A stretch of DNA of 64,000 bases from Modestobacter sp. Leaf380 (lineage in GTDB: Bacteria > Actinomycetota > Actinomycetes > Mycobacteriales > Geodermatophilaceae). Under the pieces are notes generated by a model. It was not told the origin of the DNA, searched no databases, and saw nothing but the letters and a program-made list of their open reading frames with translations. The stretch spans positions 1 through 64,000 of the forward strand of contig NZ_LMQC01000019.1 of the NCBI RefSeq assembly GCF_001424485.1. The letters run 5' to 3'. A program made the translations under genes and the position numbers. This document shows, in pieces, positions 7,451-15,324 of this stretch (the stretch's first letter is position 1; each line of letters starts with the position of its first letter).

Positions 7451-8056
7451 CTGCTCCTCGCGGCCGCCCTGGGTGCGCTCACCGGGGTGGCCGCGAAGGC
7501 CGCCGACGCCTCCGGCGTGGGCTGGCTCGCCGACCTCGGCTCCCACCCCGCGGCCTGGGTGCTGGCCGTGGCACTGCTGGCCCGGGCCGCACCCACGGGC
7601 CGGCTGGCAGCCGTGGGCAGCGCCGTCTTCTTCGCGGTGATGAGCCTGGCCTACTACGCCTTCGCCGTCGTCGTGCTGGGGTTCGACCTCCGGGGACAGC
7701 TGGTGCTGCTGGCCGCCTGGACGGTCCTCTCGCTGACCGCCGTGCCGCTGTTCGCCGTCGTGGTCCACCTGGCGACCCGCCACCGCGGCGTGCTGCCCGG
7801 CGCCGTCCTGGCCGGTGCCGCCGCGCTCGCGCTGGCCGACCGGACGCTGTGGGAGCTCTGGCTGGCCGCCACCGGGGACGCCCCGGGCGTGCTGCACCCG
7901 GTCCAGGCGGTGGCCGGGGTCGTCGTCGCGCTGGTGGTGGCCGGGGTGCTGCCCCGGCACGGCCGGACCCGGGCGGTCGCGCTGGTGCTGCTGGCCCCGG
8001 CTGCGGTCGCCGCGACGTGGGGCGTGGACCTGCTGTACGGGCTGCTGCCCGGCTGA
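7451..8056 (+). CDS. multi-span membrane protein, DUF6518-like
   Basis: About 200 residues with five or six hydrophobic spans (LLLAAALGALTGVAAKAA, AVFFAVMSLAYYAFAVVVLG, LLAAWTVLSLTAVPLFAVVV, VAGVVVALVVAGVLP). The pattern resembles the DUF6518 family. No ATG, GTG or TTG lies where the first span begins: the options are CTG 7451 (given), GTG 7487 that would cut the first helix, or ATG 7241 deep in the oxygenase gene. It begins immediately after the oxygenase stop and may be translationally coupled. Function unknown. Confidence 0.6.
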   Translation: MLLAAALGALTGVAAKAADASGVGWLADLGSHPAAWVLAVALLARAAPTGRLAAVGSAVFFAVMSLAYYAFAVVVLGFDLRGQLVLLAAWTVLSLTAVPLFAVVVHLATRHRGVLPGAVLAGAAALALADRTLWELWLAATGDAPGVLHPVQAVAGVVVALVVAGVLPRHGRTRAVALVLLAPAAVAATWGVDLLYGLLPG

Positions 8057-8084
8057 GGTCTGGGCGTGGTCAGCCCCGACCCGG

Positions 8085-8954
8085 TCACCCCAGGGCGGCG
8101 CGGGCGGCCCGGGCGACGGCGTCGGCGACCAGGTCCAGGCTCGGGGAGCGCAGCTTCCACTGCTGCCACCAGAGCACGACGTCGACCGCGCCGGCCGGGT
8201 CCAGGTCGACCAGGTCGTCGTCCGGACCGGTCTGCAGGTCGGGCAGCATGCCCCAGCCGAACCCGAGCCGGACGGCGTCCAGGTAGTCCGCCGAGGACGG
8301 CACGTGGTGCGTCGGCGGGTGGACGACGGCGTGGGTGCGGCGCCGCAGGTAGGCCGCCTGCAGGTCGTCGGTCCGGTCGAAGGCCACCAGCGGTGCACGG
8401 CGCAGCGCCGCCGCCGTCGGGCCTTCGGGGAACCAGCGCTCGGCGTGCGCGCGGCTGGCCATCGGCCGGTACCGGGCCACGCCCAGCCGGGTCGACGAGC
8501 AGCCCGGCACCGGGTCGGCGTCCGCGGTGACGGCGGCCATCACCGTGCCGGCGCGCAGCAGGGCGGCGGTGTGCTCCTGGTCGGCGACCCGGACGTCCAG
8601 GCTGACCCGGTCGGCGACCGGGGCCAGCGCGGGCAGGAACCAGGTGGCCAGCGAGTCGGCGTTGACCGCGACCGGGACCACGGGCGGCGCGCCGTCGTCG
8701 GTGCCCCCGGCCAGCGTGGCGGTGGTGTCGGCGACCAGCAGCTCGACCTGGCGGGCCAGCCGGAGCACCGCGGCGCCGGCCTCGGTGGGCACGACCGGGC
8801 GGCTGCGGACCAGCAGCACCTGCCCGGTGGCGACCTCCAGGGCGCGGATCCGCTGGCTCACCGCGGACGGCGTGACGTGCAGCCGGCCGGCGGCGGCATC
8901 GAGGGTGCCGGTCTCGACGGCGGCGACGAGGGCGCGGAGCTGGGCGAGGTCCAT
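8085..8954 (-). CDS. lysG: LysR-family regulator, LysG/ArgP type
   Basis: 289 residues from ATG 8954 (a GTG at 8963 adds three). The N-terminal winged helix is typical (DLAQLRALVAAVETGTLDAAAGRLHVTPSAVSQRI) and the rest is a periplasmic-binding-like effector domain. It is divergent from a LysE exporter gene with only about 70 bases between starts. This is the conserved lysG-lysE arrangement of Corynebacterium, in which LysG activates lysE when lysine or arginine builds up. The gene symbol is assigned from sequence style and this arrangement. Confidence 0.88.
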   Translation of the reverse strand: MDLAQLRALVAAVETGTLDAAAGRLHVTPSAVSQRIRALEVATGQVLLVRSRPVVPTEAGAAVLRLARQVELLVADTTATLAGGTDDGAPPVVPVAVNADSLATWFLPALAPVADRVSLDVRVADQEHTAALLRAGTVMAAVTADADPVPGCSSTRLGVARYRPMASRAHAERWFPEGPTAAALRRAPLVAFDRTDDLQAAYLRRRTHAVVHPPTHHVPSSADYLDAVRLGFGWGMLPDLQTGPDDDLVDLDPAGAVDVVLWWQQWKLRSPSLDLVADAVARAARAALG

Positions 8955-9024
8955 CGACAGCACAGCTTACGGTAGGTGCGCATCAACAACGGCGCTGTCG
9001 GTCAGGGCGCCTCAGGATGGGTCC

Positions 9025-9648
9025 GTGGTCCTCTCCGCCGTCCTCTCCGGCCTCGGTCTCGGTCTGTCCCTCATCGTCGCCATCGGCGCCCAGAACGCCT
9101 ACGTGCTGCGCCAGGGCCTGCGCCGGGAGCACGTGGCCACCGTCGTCGCGGTCTGTGCACTGTCCGACGTGGTGCTGATCCTGGCCGGCGTGGCCGGCAC
9201 CGGCGCCGTGCTGGAGCGGGTGCCGTGGCTGGTCACCGTCGTCCGGGTCGCGGGCGGGCTGTTCCTGCTCGGCTACGCGGTGCTCGCCGCGCGACGGGCG
9301 GTCCGCCCCTCCGCGATGGACACCTCCGCCGGGGGTGCCCGGGTCGGGACGGCCGCCGTCGTCGGCACCTGCCTGGCGCTGACCTGGCTGAACCCGCACG
9401 TCTACCTGGACACCGTGCTCCTGCTGGGCTCGGTCGCCGGCACCCACGGCGACCAGCGCTGGTGGTTCGCCGCCGGGGCGTGCGTGGCCAGCGTGCTGTG
9501 GTTCACCGGGCTGGGGGTGGGGGCCCGTGCACTGCGCCCGGTGTTCGCCCGGCCGGCCGCCTGGCGGGTGCTCGACGGGGTCATCGCAGTGGTGATGGCA
9601 GCCCTGGCCGCGTCGCTGCTGGCGGGAGCTGGTGGGATCGGGGCATGA
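9025..9648 (+). CDS. lysE: LysE-type amino acid exporter
   Basis: 207 residues from GTG 9025. It shows the LysE superfamily pattern: LGLSLIVAIGAQNAYVLRQGL at the N-terminus, five or six membrane spans, and TCLALTWLNPHVYLDTVLLLG in the middle. AIGAQNAYVLRQG is characteristic of LysE/ArgO proper and not of RhtB relatives. It should export lysine and/or arginine across the inner membrane. Expression is probably activated by the divergent LysG-type regulator. The stop codon overlaps the next start (ATGA), coupling it to an acetyltransferase. Confidence 0.92.
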   Translation: MVLSAVLSGLGLGLSLIVAIGAQNAYVLRQGLRREHVATVVAVCALSDVVLILAGVAGTGAVLERVPWLVTVVRVAGGLFLLGYAVLAARRAVRPSAMDTSAGGARVGTAAVVGTCLALTWLNPHVYLDTVLLLGSVAGTHGDQRWWFAAGACVASVLWFTGLGVGARALRPVFARPAAWRVLDGVIAVVMAALAASLLAGAGGIGA

Positions 9649-10178
9649 GCTCCGACCTGTCACTGCGCTGGCTGACCTCCCCCGACGAGGTCACCCCGGC
9701 CATGGCCACCGAGCTCGCCACCGTCTGGCGCGAGGTCAGCAACGCCGGCGGCGCCGTCGGCTTCCCCCAGGTCCCGGTCGACGAGGCGACCGTCGCCGCG
9801 GCCGCCGACGCCGTCGTCGGTGCGCTGACCCCGGACGAGCGGCTGCTGTGGGTGACCGCCCCCGACGGGTCCCTGGCCGGCTGGCTGGTGCTGGCCCGCA
9901 ACCCGCAGCCGATCTTCCGGCACTGGGCCACCCTGCGGCGGGTGCAGTCCTCGCTGGGCTCCCGGGGCACGGGCGTCGGGTCGGTGCTGCTCACCGAGGC
10001 CGCCCGCTGCGCCCGCGAGCTGGGCCTGGCCCACCTGCACCTCTACGTCCGCGCCGGACAGGGCCTGGAGCCCTTCTACCTGCGGCACGGGTACCGGGAG
10101 ATCGGCCGCTGGCCGCACGCCCTGCACCTGGGCGACGGCGACTTCCGCGACGAGGTGCTCATGTTCCTGGAGCTCTGA
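9645..10178 (+). CDS. GNAT-family acetyltransferase
   Basis: 177 residues from ATG 9645, overlapping the lysE stop by four bases. The acetyl-CoA-binding segment appears as QSSLGSRGTGVGSVLLTEAARCARE (the R/Q-x-x-G-x-G/A loop followed by a helix), and the C-terminal GLEPFYLRHGYREIGRW strand is typical of GNATs. Targets are unknown; co-translation with lysE could point to acetylation of a basic amino acid or related metabolite. The 3' end overlaps the convergent WYL regulator gene by 20 bases. Confidence 0.85.
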   Translation: MSSDLSLRWLTSPDEVTPAMATELATVWREVSNAGGAVGFPQVPVDEATVAAAADAVVGALTPDERLLWVTAPDGSLAGWLVLARNPQPIFRHWATLRRVQSSLGSRGTGVGSVLLTEAARCARELGLAHLHLYVRAGQGLEPFYLRHGYREIGRWPHALHLGDGDFRDEVLMFLEL

Positions 10179-11157
10179 GGCCCCCGCGCGTGGGTCGACG
10201 ACCCCGGGTCGCGCCGGCTGCGCCCGCCCGCCCGGCGAGGACCGCGAACGCCTCGACCAGCTCCCGGGGCTGCACGTCGGACAGCTCGGCGTCCAGCCGC
10301 AGCAGCTCGGCCGCCAGCCCGGTCCACGACCAGGAGCCGGTGGACACCCGGCAGCGCCCCCCGTCCAGTGGCTCGACGGCGCCGTTCCCCACGAAGGGCG
10401 CCACCGTCTCCGCCGGGACGGCGAGCACCGCGCGACCCCGGCACGGCCACCCACCGCCGGGGTCCCGCGAGCCGCGGAACAGCGCGGCGACGAAGGCAGC
10501 GGGGTCACCGCCGGGCACCTCCCGGGGCGCGAACCGGGCGCCCAGCGGGGTGCGTGGGGCGATCCGGTCCAGCCGGGGAGTGCGCCAGTCGTCCCGGTCG
10601 ACGTCCCAGGCCAGCAGGTACCAGCGGCCGTCCCGGGCCAGCACGGCGTGCGGCTGCACCCGGCGGGGCACCCCGTCGCCGCCCGGGGCGTCGTAGCGCA
10701 GCTCCTGCCGCGCGCGGACCGCCGCGGACACGGCCAGGAGCACCTCGGGGTCGACGTCGACGGCCGGGCGGCCGGGCACCGCCGCCACCTGGACGGCGTC
10801 CACCCGGTGCCGCAGCCGCGCGGGCAGCACCTGCCGGACCGTGGCCAGCGCGCGCTCGGCGGCGGCCCCGGTGCCCGTCCCGCCGGCGGCGGCCAGCTGC
10901 AGGGCGACGGTGAGCGCGACGGCCTGGTCGTCGTCGAAGAGCAGCGGGGGCAGGTCGGCCCCCGGGGCCAGCCGGTAGCCGCCGTCGGGGCCCATCGACG
11001 CCTGCACCGGGTAGCCCAGCTCGCGGAGCCGGTCGACGTCCCGGCGGACAGTGCGCGGGCTGACCTCCAGCCGCTCCGCCAGCAATGAGCCCGGCCAGTC
11101 GCGGCGGGACTGCAGCAACGACAGCAGGCTCAGCAACCGTCCCGGCGTCCCGCTCAT
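10159..11157 (-). CDS. HTH/WYL-domain transcriptional regulator (YafY-like)
   Basis: 332 residues from ATG 11157, with GGGAGG upstream. The first 60 residues form a winged helix of the HTH_11 type (RLLSLLSLLQSRRDWPGSLLAERLEVSPRTVRRDVDRL). Downstream is a WYL domain with RRVQPHAVLARDGRWYLLAWD and a WCX-like C-terminal part. WYL regulators sense nucleic acid-type or small ligands and often control stress or defence genes. It is divergent from the VOC/PhnB-like gene at 11244, which it probably regulates. Confidence 0.9.
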   Translation of the reverse strand: MSGTPGRLLSLLSLLQSRRDWPGSLLAERLEVSPRTVRRDVDRLRELGYPVQASMGPDGGYRLAPGADLPPLLFDDDQAVALTVALQLAAAGGTGTGAAAERALATVRQVLPARLRHRVDAVQVAAVPGRPAVDVDPEVLLAVSAAVRARQELRYDAPGGDGVPRRVQPHAVLARDGRWYLLAWDVDRDDWRTPRLDRIAPRTPLGARFAPREVPGGDPAAFVAALFRGSRDPGGGWPCRGRAVLAVPAETVAPFVGNGAVEPLDGGRCRVSTGSWSWTGLAAELLRLDAELSDVQPRELVEAFAVLAGRAGAAGATRGRRPTRGGLRAPGT

Positions 11158-11243
11158 GCCTCCCAGGATGGCCCACGAGTAGGTCAGGAGCTGACCGTGA
11201 CCCTCGGCAGAGTGGTCCTCACCCACCGAGCAGAGGAGCCACC

Positions 11244-11669
11244 ATGAGCGTCACCACCACCACCCACCTGAACTTCCGCGGCCAGGCCCGCGCAGCCCTG
11301 GAGCACTACGCCGACGTCTTCGGCGGCGAGGTCCAGGCCTTCACCTTCGCCCAGGGCGGCAGCGACCGGGACCGCGCCGACGGCGCCGTCGACGACCAGG
11401 TCATCTGGGGCGCGGTGCAGTCGCCCTCCGGGTTCTCGGTCATGGCCTTCGACGTCCCGCCAGGCCGGGCGTACGACCCGGGCACCGACGCGCTCTACGT
11501 CTCCGTGCGCGGGGACGACGCCGACGAGATCACCCGCTGCTTCGACGGCCTGGCCCAAGGGGGCACCGTGCGGGCGGCCCTGGGCCCGGCCGGGTTCTCC
11601 CCGCACTACGGGATGGTCACCGACCGGTTCGGCGTGACCTGGGTGCTCGACGTCGCCGTCGCCTACTGA
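11244..11669 (+). CDS. PhnB-like VOC protein
   Basis: 141 residues from ATG 11244 with GAGGAG at the right distance. It follows the PhnB/3-demethylubiquinone methyltransferase-like pattern: THLNFRGQARAALEHYADVFGG at the start, VMAFDVPPG in the middle and PHYGMVTDRFGVTWVLDV at the end. Proteins of this type are small single-domain dimers, mostly of unknown substrate. The divergent WYL regulator 86 bases upstream is the obvious candidate controller. Confidence 0.85.
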   Translation: MSVTTTTHLNFRGQARAALEHYADVFGGEVQAFTFAQGGSDRDRADGAVDDQVIWGAVQSPSGFSVMAFDVPPGRAYDPGTDALYVSVRGDDADEITRCFDGLAQGGTVRAALGPAGFSPHYGMVTDRFGVTWVLDVAVAY

Positions 11670-11674
11670 CGGGC

Positions 11675-11768
11675 GAGCGTGGATCAGGGTCCCTGATCAG
11701 AGTCCGTCCTCCCCCATGAGATGTGGTGTGGGAGGACGGACTCCGGTGAACGCCCCTGATCCACGCTC
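11675..11768. repeat. 94-bp double-palindrome repeat, copy 1
   Basis: Outer arms GAGCGTGGATCAGGG (11675-11689) and CCCTGATCCACGCTC (11754-11768) pair over 15 bp; inner arms GAGTCCGTCCTCCC (11700-11713) and GGGAGGACGGACTC (11730-11743) pair over 14 bp. A third hairpin, GATCAGGG-T-CCCTGATC (11682-11698), competes with the outer stem. A second copy of the same length is at 58513-58606. It lies between convergent genes, so it may act as a bidirectional terminator or be a REP-type mobile element. Confidence 0.8.
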
Positions 11769-11839
11769 ACGGCGGGGAGGGGCGGGCCGGGGCGGCGGGG
11801 CGGGGCGCGGCGGCGGGGCGGCGGGGCGAGGTGCGGGGC

Positions 11840-13102
11840 TCAGGTCAGGGGCGAGCGGGGCAGCATCCGGTCGGAGATGATCCGCTTCTGGATCTCGCTG
11901 GTGCCCTCGAAGATCGTGGTCAGCCGGGCGTCGCGCCAGTGCCGCTCGACCTGGCGCTCGGTGGTGTAGCCGTTGCCACCGTGCAGCTGCATGGCCTGGT
12001 TGGTCACCCGCACCGCCATCTCGGTGGCCTGCAGCTTGACCATCGCGGCCTCCCGCTCGCAGGGGACGCCGACGTCGAGCAGGTGCGCGACCTGCCGGTA
12101 GAACGACCGGGCCTGCTCGACGTCGGCGGCCATCTCGGCCAGGGCGAAGCGCAGCGCCTGGAAGTCGCCGATCGGGTGACCGAACTGCTCGCGCTCCTGC
12201 AGGTAGGTCGTGGTGTCCTCGACCGCGGCGCGGGCCAGGCCCACGGCGCGGGCCGCGGTGTGCACCCGGGCCGTGTTCAGGAAGGCCTGCGCCTCGGCGA
12301 ACCCGGCCTTGGAACCGCCGTCCCCGTCGGCGTCGCCCGGGGCGACGATCAGGTCGTCGGCCGGGATCCGGACACCGTCGAACTGCAGGTCCCAGGTCAG
12401 GAAGCCGTGGTACCCGACCTTGTCGATCGGGTAGCCGCTCAGCCCGGCGGGGAACGAGCCGCGCTCCTTGGCCAGCAGCACGTTGCGCAGCCCGCGCGAG
12501 CGGGACTCCCCCGGCTGCGGGTCGCTGACCCGGACCAGCACCTGGATGAAGTCGGCGGCCTTGGCGTTGCCGCACCAGCGCTTGTGCCCGGTGAGCACCC
12601 ACTCGTCGCCGTCCCGCACGGCGCGGGTCTGCACGTTGGCGAGGTCCGAGCCGGCGTCGGGCTCGGACAGTGCGACGGCGCCGATCCACGAGCCCGCGGC
12701 TGACCTCCGCAGCAGGTCGTCCCGGCGGGAGGCGTCGGCGACCGAGGTGCCCATGCCCTGCGAGCGGGCCAGGATCGAGGCGACGCTCATCCAGGCCCGG
12801 GCCAGCTCCTCGCTGACCATGCAGTACTCGAAGACGCCGAGGCCCATCCCGCCGTGCTCGCGGTCGATGGTGATGCCGAAGTACCCGAGCTCGCCCAGGC
12901 GCTCCAGCAGGTGCTGCGGGATCTCGCCCTTCTGCGGGTCCAGCTCGTCCGCGACCGGCAGGACCTCGTCCATCGCGAAGGCGCGCGCCTGCAGCTGCAG
13001 TGCCTCCCGCTCCGGGGTGTGCCACGGCGGCAGCAGGTCGGGACGACGGGGCTCCATCTGCACGGTGCCCGTGGTGGTCTCGTCGGTCTGCGGGGTGCTC
13101 AC
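11840..13102 (-). CDS. acyl-CoA dehydrogenase
   Basis: 420 residues from GTG 13102, preceded by AGGAG. The FAD/acyl-CoA fold is clear: VALSEPDAGSDLANVQTRAV, WVLTGHKRWCGNA, ARVHTAARAVGLARAAVEDT, QLHGGNGYTTE, and the catalytic-base segment TTIFEGTSEIQK with its Glu. It should introduce a double bond at the alpha-beta position of an acyl-CoA. The extended N-terminus before LPPWHTPEREALQLQARAF is somewhat longer than usual. An acetoacetyl-CoA synthetase lies upstream on the same strand, so ketone-body, fatty-acid or branched-chain breakdown is likely. Confidence 0.92.
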   Translation of the reverse strand: MSTPQTDETTTGTVQMEPRRPDLLPPWHTPEREALQLQARAFAMDEVLPVADELDPQKGEIPQHLLERLGELGYFGITIDREHGGMGLGVFEYCMVSEELARAWMSVASILARSQGMGTSVADASRRDDLLRRSAAGSWIGAVALSEPDAGSDLANVQTRAVRDGDEWVLTGHKRWCGNAKAADFIQVLVRVSDPQPGESRSRGLRNVLLAKERGSFPAGLSGYPIDKVGYHGFLTWDLQFDGVRIPADDLIVAPGDADGDGGSKAGFAEAQAFLNTARVHTAARAVGLARAAVEDTTTYLQEREQFGHPIGDFQALRFALAEMAADVEQARSFYRQVAHLLDVGVPCEREAAMVKLQATEMAVRVTNQAMQLHGGNGYTTERQVERHWRDARLTTIFEGTSEIQKRIISDRMLPRSPLT

Positions 13103-13141
13103 AGCGCTCTCCTGCACGTCGTCGGGCGGGTCGCCGTCCAA

Positions 13142-13157
13142 GTTACCGGCCGGTAAC
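13142..13157. promoter_or_regulatory. 16-bp palindromic operator upstream of acyl-CoA dehydrogenase
   Basis: GTTACCGGCCGGTAAC is perfectly self-complementary and sits 40 bases upstream of the dehydrogenase start, where a promoter would be. Its form matches TetR-family operators controlling acyl-CoA catabolism genes. No such regulator is adjacent, so the binding protein would be encoded elsewhere. Confidence 0.55.
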
Positions 13158-13184
13158 CGCACCCGCGCCCGGACTGCCCTCCCG

Positions 13185-13250
13185 CCGCTCGATGTCACAT
13201 CCAGCGGCATCCCGGCCGGCCGACCCCGCTCGAGGTCACATCGAGCGGGG
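13185..13250. repeat. two tandem 23-27 bp palindromes around a GTCACATC core
   Basis: 13185-13207 reads CCGCTC-GATGTCACATC-CAGCGG and 13224-13250 reads CCCCGCTCGA-GGTCACA-TCGAGCGGGG. The two share most bases and are each nearly palindromic, centred about 40 bp apart. They lie between the acetoacetyl-CoA synthetase stop and the dehydrogenase promoter. They could be a terminator, a repeated operator or a degenerate REP pair. Confidence 0.55.
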
Positions 13251-13256
13251 GGAGCC

Positions 13257-15230
13257 TCAGCGCACGCCGCGCTCGGCGGCCAGGTCGACGTAGTGCTGCA
13301 CGACCCCGGCGTCGTCCACCGCGCCCAGGTTGAGCGCCTTCTCCGGGGCCACCCCCTGGAACAGCCGCTTGAGCGGGACCTCCAGGCGCTTGCCGGTGCG
13401 GGTGTGCGGCACCCCGGGGACGACGATCACCTCGTCGGGCACGTGCCGCGGGCTGGCGTTGCGCTTCACCGCCTCCCGGATCTCGGTGACCAGGGCGTCG
13501 GTGAGCTCGAAACCCTCGGCGAGCTGCACGAACAGCGGCATCCAGTAGCCGCCGTCGCGCTGCTCGACCCCGAGGACGACGCAGTCGGCGATGGCCGGGA
13601 TGGACTCGACGGCGGCGTACAGGTCGGCGGTGCCCATCCGGACGCCGCCGCGGTTGAGGGTGGAGTCCGAGCGGCCGGTGATGATGCAGCTGCCGGTGGG
13701 GGTGATCTCCAGCCAGTCGCCGTGCCGCCACACGCCGGGCCACGGCTCGAAGTAGGCCTCCCGGTAGCGGGAGCCGTCCGGGTCGGCCCAGAAGTACAGC
13801 GGCATGGTGGGCATCGGCTCGGTGACGACGAGCTCGCCCAGGTCGCCGAGCACCGGCTGCCCGGCCTCGTCCCAGGAGGCCGCGGCGACGCCGAGCATCG
13901 GCCGTTGCAGCTCCCCGGCGACCACCGGCAGCAGCGGCGAGGAACCGATGAACCCGGTGGCGACGTCGGTGCCCCCGGACAGCGAGCCGAGGAACACGTC
14001 GGGCACGACGGCGGCGTAGACCCACTCGAACGCGGCCGCGGGCAGCGGGGAACCGGTGGACCCGATCGACCGCAGCGCCGACAGGTCGTGGTCCTCCCCG
14101 GGCCGCAGGCCGGCCTTCTCGCAGGCGGTCAGGTAGCCGGCGCTGGTGCCCAGGTAGGTGGTCCCGGTGCGGGCGGCGACGGCGAACTGGGCGTCCAGCG
14201 TCGGGTACCCGGGCGCCCCGTCGTAGACGACCAGCGTGGCGCCGGACAGCAACGAGCAGCTGGCGATGTTCCACATGATCCAGGCGGTGGAGGCGTACCA
14301 GGAGAACCGGTCGTCGGGCCCGACGTCCAGGTGCAGGCCCAGCTGCTTGAGCTGCTCGACCGCCACGCCGCCGTGCGAGTGCACGATCCCCTTGGGCAGG
14401 CCGGTGGTGCCCGAGCTGTAGACGATCCACAGCGGGTGGTCGAAGGGCAGCGGCTGGAAGACCGGCGGCTGCAGGTCCGCGACGGCGTCGGCCCAGGCGA
14501 GCGCGCCGTCGGCGACCTCACGGGGGAAGAGCCGGGGCAGCACGACCGTCGTCCGCACCGTGGGCAGCGCGCCCCGCAGCTCGGCGACGACGTCGCGGCG
14601 GTCGTGGTCGCGGCCGTTGAACCGGTACCCGTCGACGGCGACCAGCACGACGGGCTCGATCTGGGCGAAGCGGTCCAGCACGCTGCGGGTGCCGAAGTCC
14701 GGGGCGCAGGCCGACCAGACGGCGCCGATCGACGCGCAGCCCAGGAACGCCACGACCGCCTCGGGCACGTTGGGCAGGTACCCCGCCACGCGGTCGCCGG
14801 CCTGCACGCCCAGCCGGCGCAGGGTGGCGGCGAAGGCGCCGACCTCGCCGCGCAGCCGGGCCCAGGACACCTCCTCGGGCTCGGCGTCCTCGCGGACGCC
14901 GATCACCGCCGGCTGGTCCTCCCGGGCGTGCCGCAGCGCGAGCTGGGCCAGGTTGACCTGCCGTTCCGGGAACCAGGTGGCCCCGGGCATCGAGCGGTCG
15001 GTGAGCACCTCGTCGTCGCGGACCGGGTCACCGCCCTCGAACACGTCGAACCAGGTGGCGACGTCGGCCCAGAACTGGTCCAGGTGCTCGGTCGACCACG
15101 CCCACACGGCGTCGTAGTCCTGCCCCAGGGACGTGCCGCGGCGCTCGTCGACCCAGGCGGCGAAGCGCCCCAGCTGGGACGCCGCGATCGACTCGGGCGT
15201 CGGGGACCAGAGCGGGGTGTCGGCCGTCAC
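13257..15230 (-). CDS. acetoacetyl-CoA synthetase
   Basis: 657 residues from GTG 15230, the usual length for this family. Motifs in order: an N-terminal acetyl-CoA-synthetase cap (SQLGRFAAWVDERRG), the ATP loop YSSGTTGLPKG at residues 270-280, FSWYASTAWIMWN, GSTGSPLP, WRHGDWLEIT and RSDSTLNRGGVRMG, ending with TRTGKRLEVPLKRL. The WYASTAWIMWN and GGTDV segments favour acetoacetyl-CoA synthetase over acetyl-CoA synthetase. It activates acetoacetate for use in storage, isoprenoid or ketone catabolism. The downstream acyl-CoA dehydrogenase on the same strand is separated by palindromes, so the two may be transcribed apart. Confidence 0.9.
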   Translation of the reverse strand: MTADTPLWSPTPESIAASQLGRFAAWVDERRGTSLGQDYDAVWAWSTEHLDQFWADVATWFDVFEGGDPVRDDEVLTDRSMPGATWFPERQVNLAQLALRHAREDQPAVIGVREDAEPEEVSWARLRGEVGAFAATLRRLGVQAGDRVAGYLPNVPEAVVAFLGCASIGAVWSACAPDFGTRSVLDRFAQIEPVVLVAVDGYRFNGRDHDRRDVVAELRGALPTVRTTVVLPRLFPREVADGALAWADAVADLQPPVFQPLPFDHPLWIVYSSGTTGLPKGIVHSHGGVAVEQLKQLGLHLDVGPDDRFSWYASTAWIMWNIASCSLLSGATLVVYDGAPGYPTLDAQFAVAARTGTTYLGTSAGYLTACEKAGLRPGEDHDLSALRSIGSTGSPLPAAAFEWVYAAVVPDVFLGSLSGGTDVATGFIGSSPLLPVVAGELQRPMLGVAAASWDEAGQPVLGDLGELVVTEPMPTMPLYFWADPDGSRYREAYFEPWPGVWRHGDWLEITPTGSCIITGRSDSTLNRGGVRMGTADLYAAVESIPAIADCVVLGVEQRDGGYWMPLFVQLAEGFELTDALVTEIREAVKRNASPRHVPDEVIVVPGVPHTRTGKRLEVPLKRLFQGVAPEKALNLGAVDDAGVVQHYVDLAAERGVR

Positions 15231-15324
15231 AGGCCCACCCTGCCAGAAGTCCGCGCCCGGGGGTTCGGGGCAGGGACGAACGGGCAGGTCAGCGGGCACG
15301 ACGAGCCGACACCCGAGGAGAACC

